In this document: positions 19,148 through 20,512 of the stretch, in pieces | How the letters are laid out: each line of letters begins with the position of its first letter | How positions within the stretch are numbered: the stretch's first letter is position 1 | Origin: Gnetum montanum | Lineage: Eukaryota; Streptophyta; Gnetopsida; Gnetales; Gnetaceae | Direction: 5' to 3' | Length of the DNA: 20,512 bases | Assembly (NCBI GenBank): GCA_015680685.1 | Contig: MNCI01008922.1 | Coordinates: 1 to 20,512 of the forward strand | The notes under the pieces: generated by a model | The model's database searches: none | What the model was told of the DNA's origin: nothing | The model's input: the letters and a program-made list of their open reading frames with translations, nothing else | Program-made: the position numbers and the translations under genes

Positions 19148-20512
19148 TTGAAAATGGTACCAAAAAAGAGAAGCATAAGGAGAAACTTCATAGAGAGCAA
19201 CCAAACACCCATGATGTGCCCAAGGCCAACAAGGAAAATGTGTAGAGCACGAGGAGTAGGAAGCCCAATCATTCAACATTCATCAAGAGGCTCCTATCAT
19301 AGGATAGTTGGTCCAAGGAGAGGCTATAGAACCATAGATTCCTACACAAGGACAATGCTTCATGTTGTTCCCAGAATTCCTTGAGGTTATTCAAGAAAAA
19401 TCCATGTTTACCATAGTTATCATGGAGATAAAATTTAGTCCATTTATGGAGTTTGCTATAGAAGCAGCTTAGATGCAACTTCAAGCATCACCTTTGTGGC
19501 CTATTATTTTTGAAAATGGTGAGTGGTATCTTGGAGAAACATACCAATTCTGGCATAACAAGGAGAAAGGCATCATATTTATCATTTACAAAGTCAATGT
19601 TGACTTCTTAGTTAAAGCAATCACCAACGCTTTGAAGATGCTAAATGAAGGAGCTAAGTTAGCCCAACAAGATCTGACCCTAACATAAGAAAGTTGTGGT
19701 TGNATTTTGTTCACTAAAGGGCTCAATTGAATCTTTTCCTATGTGGATAGGGGAAGTGTGATCCTAATGGGAAAATATGTAGCTAGCCTTCCCCAACTAT
19801 ACTGCATAGAGATTCAAAGGTAGTTTGAGGAGAAAAAGGCAAGGAATCCAAAACTTCTATTTCCTTCCCTAATTAGAAAGCTATGTAAACATGCTAGAAT
19901 CTTGATATATACGAATGACATTCCTAAGAAAGCTCAAAATGCTTCATTCACTAAGCTCCTCAAACCTGCAGCACCAAGGAAAAAGCTTGGTATAGAGCAA
20001 GAACTAAAGAAGGAAGCTAAACTAAAAAAAAGAAGCAAAATAAGAGCTTGTATAGCACCCTAAAACACAAGCTCCACCCCCACAAGACTATAGGCCCTCA
20101 ATGAACCATTTGCAAAAAATTGCTGAAATTCTCAATTGGGGAAGCTAGGAAGAATCAAGCCTCTTCAAAGTTCTAGATGAGGTATATCCCACTATTTCAT
20201 CTAATCCAATACGAGTGTAGATCTCACTACAATCAAGAGGAGAATCCTAGTGTTCTAGGAAAAAATTTGGTAATACTACATCCTTCCAAGTAATTATCGA
20301 GACAAGAGAAGGTGCCACAGTTGTGGTAATGCAGCATTAGGCACAACAAAAGTGATCACCAATCACATCAAAAAACAACATGCCTATTGTGCCCCTAGTA
20401 GATCTAAGTGGGAGCAGAGATGCATAAATGTTGGGTAGCACTTCAATGACTCCTATAGCACATGAGAACCATTAGATAGATTACTAGAGATAGGACAAGT
20501 GATGACTACTTT
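19148..20512 (+). pseudogene. Broken retroelement-like coding region, family uncertain, open at window end
   Basis: An ATG at 19154 starts a basic segment (MVPKKRSIRRNFIESNQTP) that changes frame near 19340-19384. A second phase carries FPEFLEVIQEKSMFTIVIME, a TAG at 19470-19472, then FENGEWYLGETYQFWHNK (~19510-19563) and VDFLVKAITNALKMLNEGAK. A TAA follows at 19686-19688 and then an N at 19703. The same phase resumes at ~19752 with GSVILMGKYVASLPQLY, a TAG, FPSLIRKLCKHARI (~19860-19901) and a Lys-rich tail (~19980-20044). Further coding-like pieces lie beyond 20100 (for example LFKVLDEVYPTISSNP). FPSLIRKLC loosely recalls plant proteins labelled putative plant transposon protein (Transposase_32), but that is a weak match from memory. 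It is clearly dead, and the true product is unknown. Confidence 0.45.
19703..19703. other. Ambiguous base (N) in the downstream pseudogene
   Basis: A single N lies in TGGTTGNATTTTG, between two parts of the broken coding region; the frame across it cannot be trusted. Confidence 0.9.

Noticed and set aside
1-20512. Bacterial operons, CRISPR arrays or prokaryotic promoters
   Set aside because: Gene density, stop content, LTR structure and Gypsy/Copia proteins all point to plant nuclear DNA; the tandem repeats here are directly adjacent, without spacer-repeat order.

Overview
The window reads as intergenic DNA from a large, AT-rich plant nuclear genome. It is a graveyard of decayed LTR retrotransposons, with no host gene, rRNA, tRNA or CRISPR that I can support. 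Ty3/Gypsy and Ty1/Copia protein remnants, TATA-containing LTRs and heavy stop-codon decay point to a seed plant. A conifer or other gymnosperm would fit, but that is inference; no sequence here fixes the species.

Layout. Positions 1-1000 are T-rich low-complexity DNA. Positions ~1070-2400 (minus strand) hold a remnant of an LTR element (called D): LTR promoter and 3' end, leader and the start of a coding region. Positions ~2480-3160 (minus) are a Copia reverse transcriptase/RNase H pseudogene. Positions ~3405-4450 are three diverged direct repeats of unknown origin. From ~4720 a second LTR/leader (element A, plus strand) is colinear with D but inverted. It leads through a primer-binding-site candidate (5199-5212) into a decayed gag (~5735-8040), a T-rich 3' region and a purine-rich tract (8531-8550) just before a possible LTR start (8551).

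Positions ~8708-17619 are the best-defined object, element B: two long LTRs (~1.7 kb each, by eye roughly 80-88% alike outside indels) flanking ~5.5 kb. That interior has a repeat-rich leader, a decayed gag with a CCHC-like knuckle, a retropepsin-like protease, and then ~1.77 kb of repeat-rich DNA. No recognisable reverse transcriptase, RNase H or integrase is present. B therefore looks like a non-autonomous gag-protease element whose mobility would have needed pol from a relative. It is now dead in both frame and stop content.

Downstream, 17620-18520 is unassigned. Positions 18522-18600 carry a palindrome-rich, TATA-containing promoter-like segment, followed by a broken coding region (19148 to the window end) of uncertain family.

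The most unusual features are in B. A 30-bp minisatellite lies between gag and protease and reappears as a degenerate array beyond the protease. The leader carries arrays of 14 bp and of mixed 25/16 bp built from a TCACGCTGCA-like word that also fills the LTR U3 and resembles the gag zinc-knuckle coding DNA. Two single-base Ns (15934 and 19703) mark assembly uncertainty; the first sits exactly at the start of the right LTR alignment.
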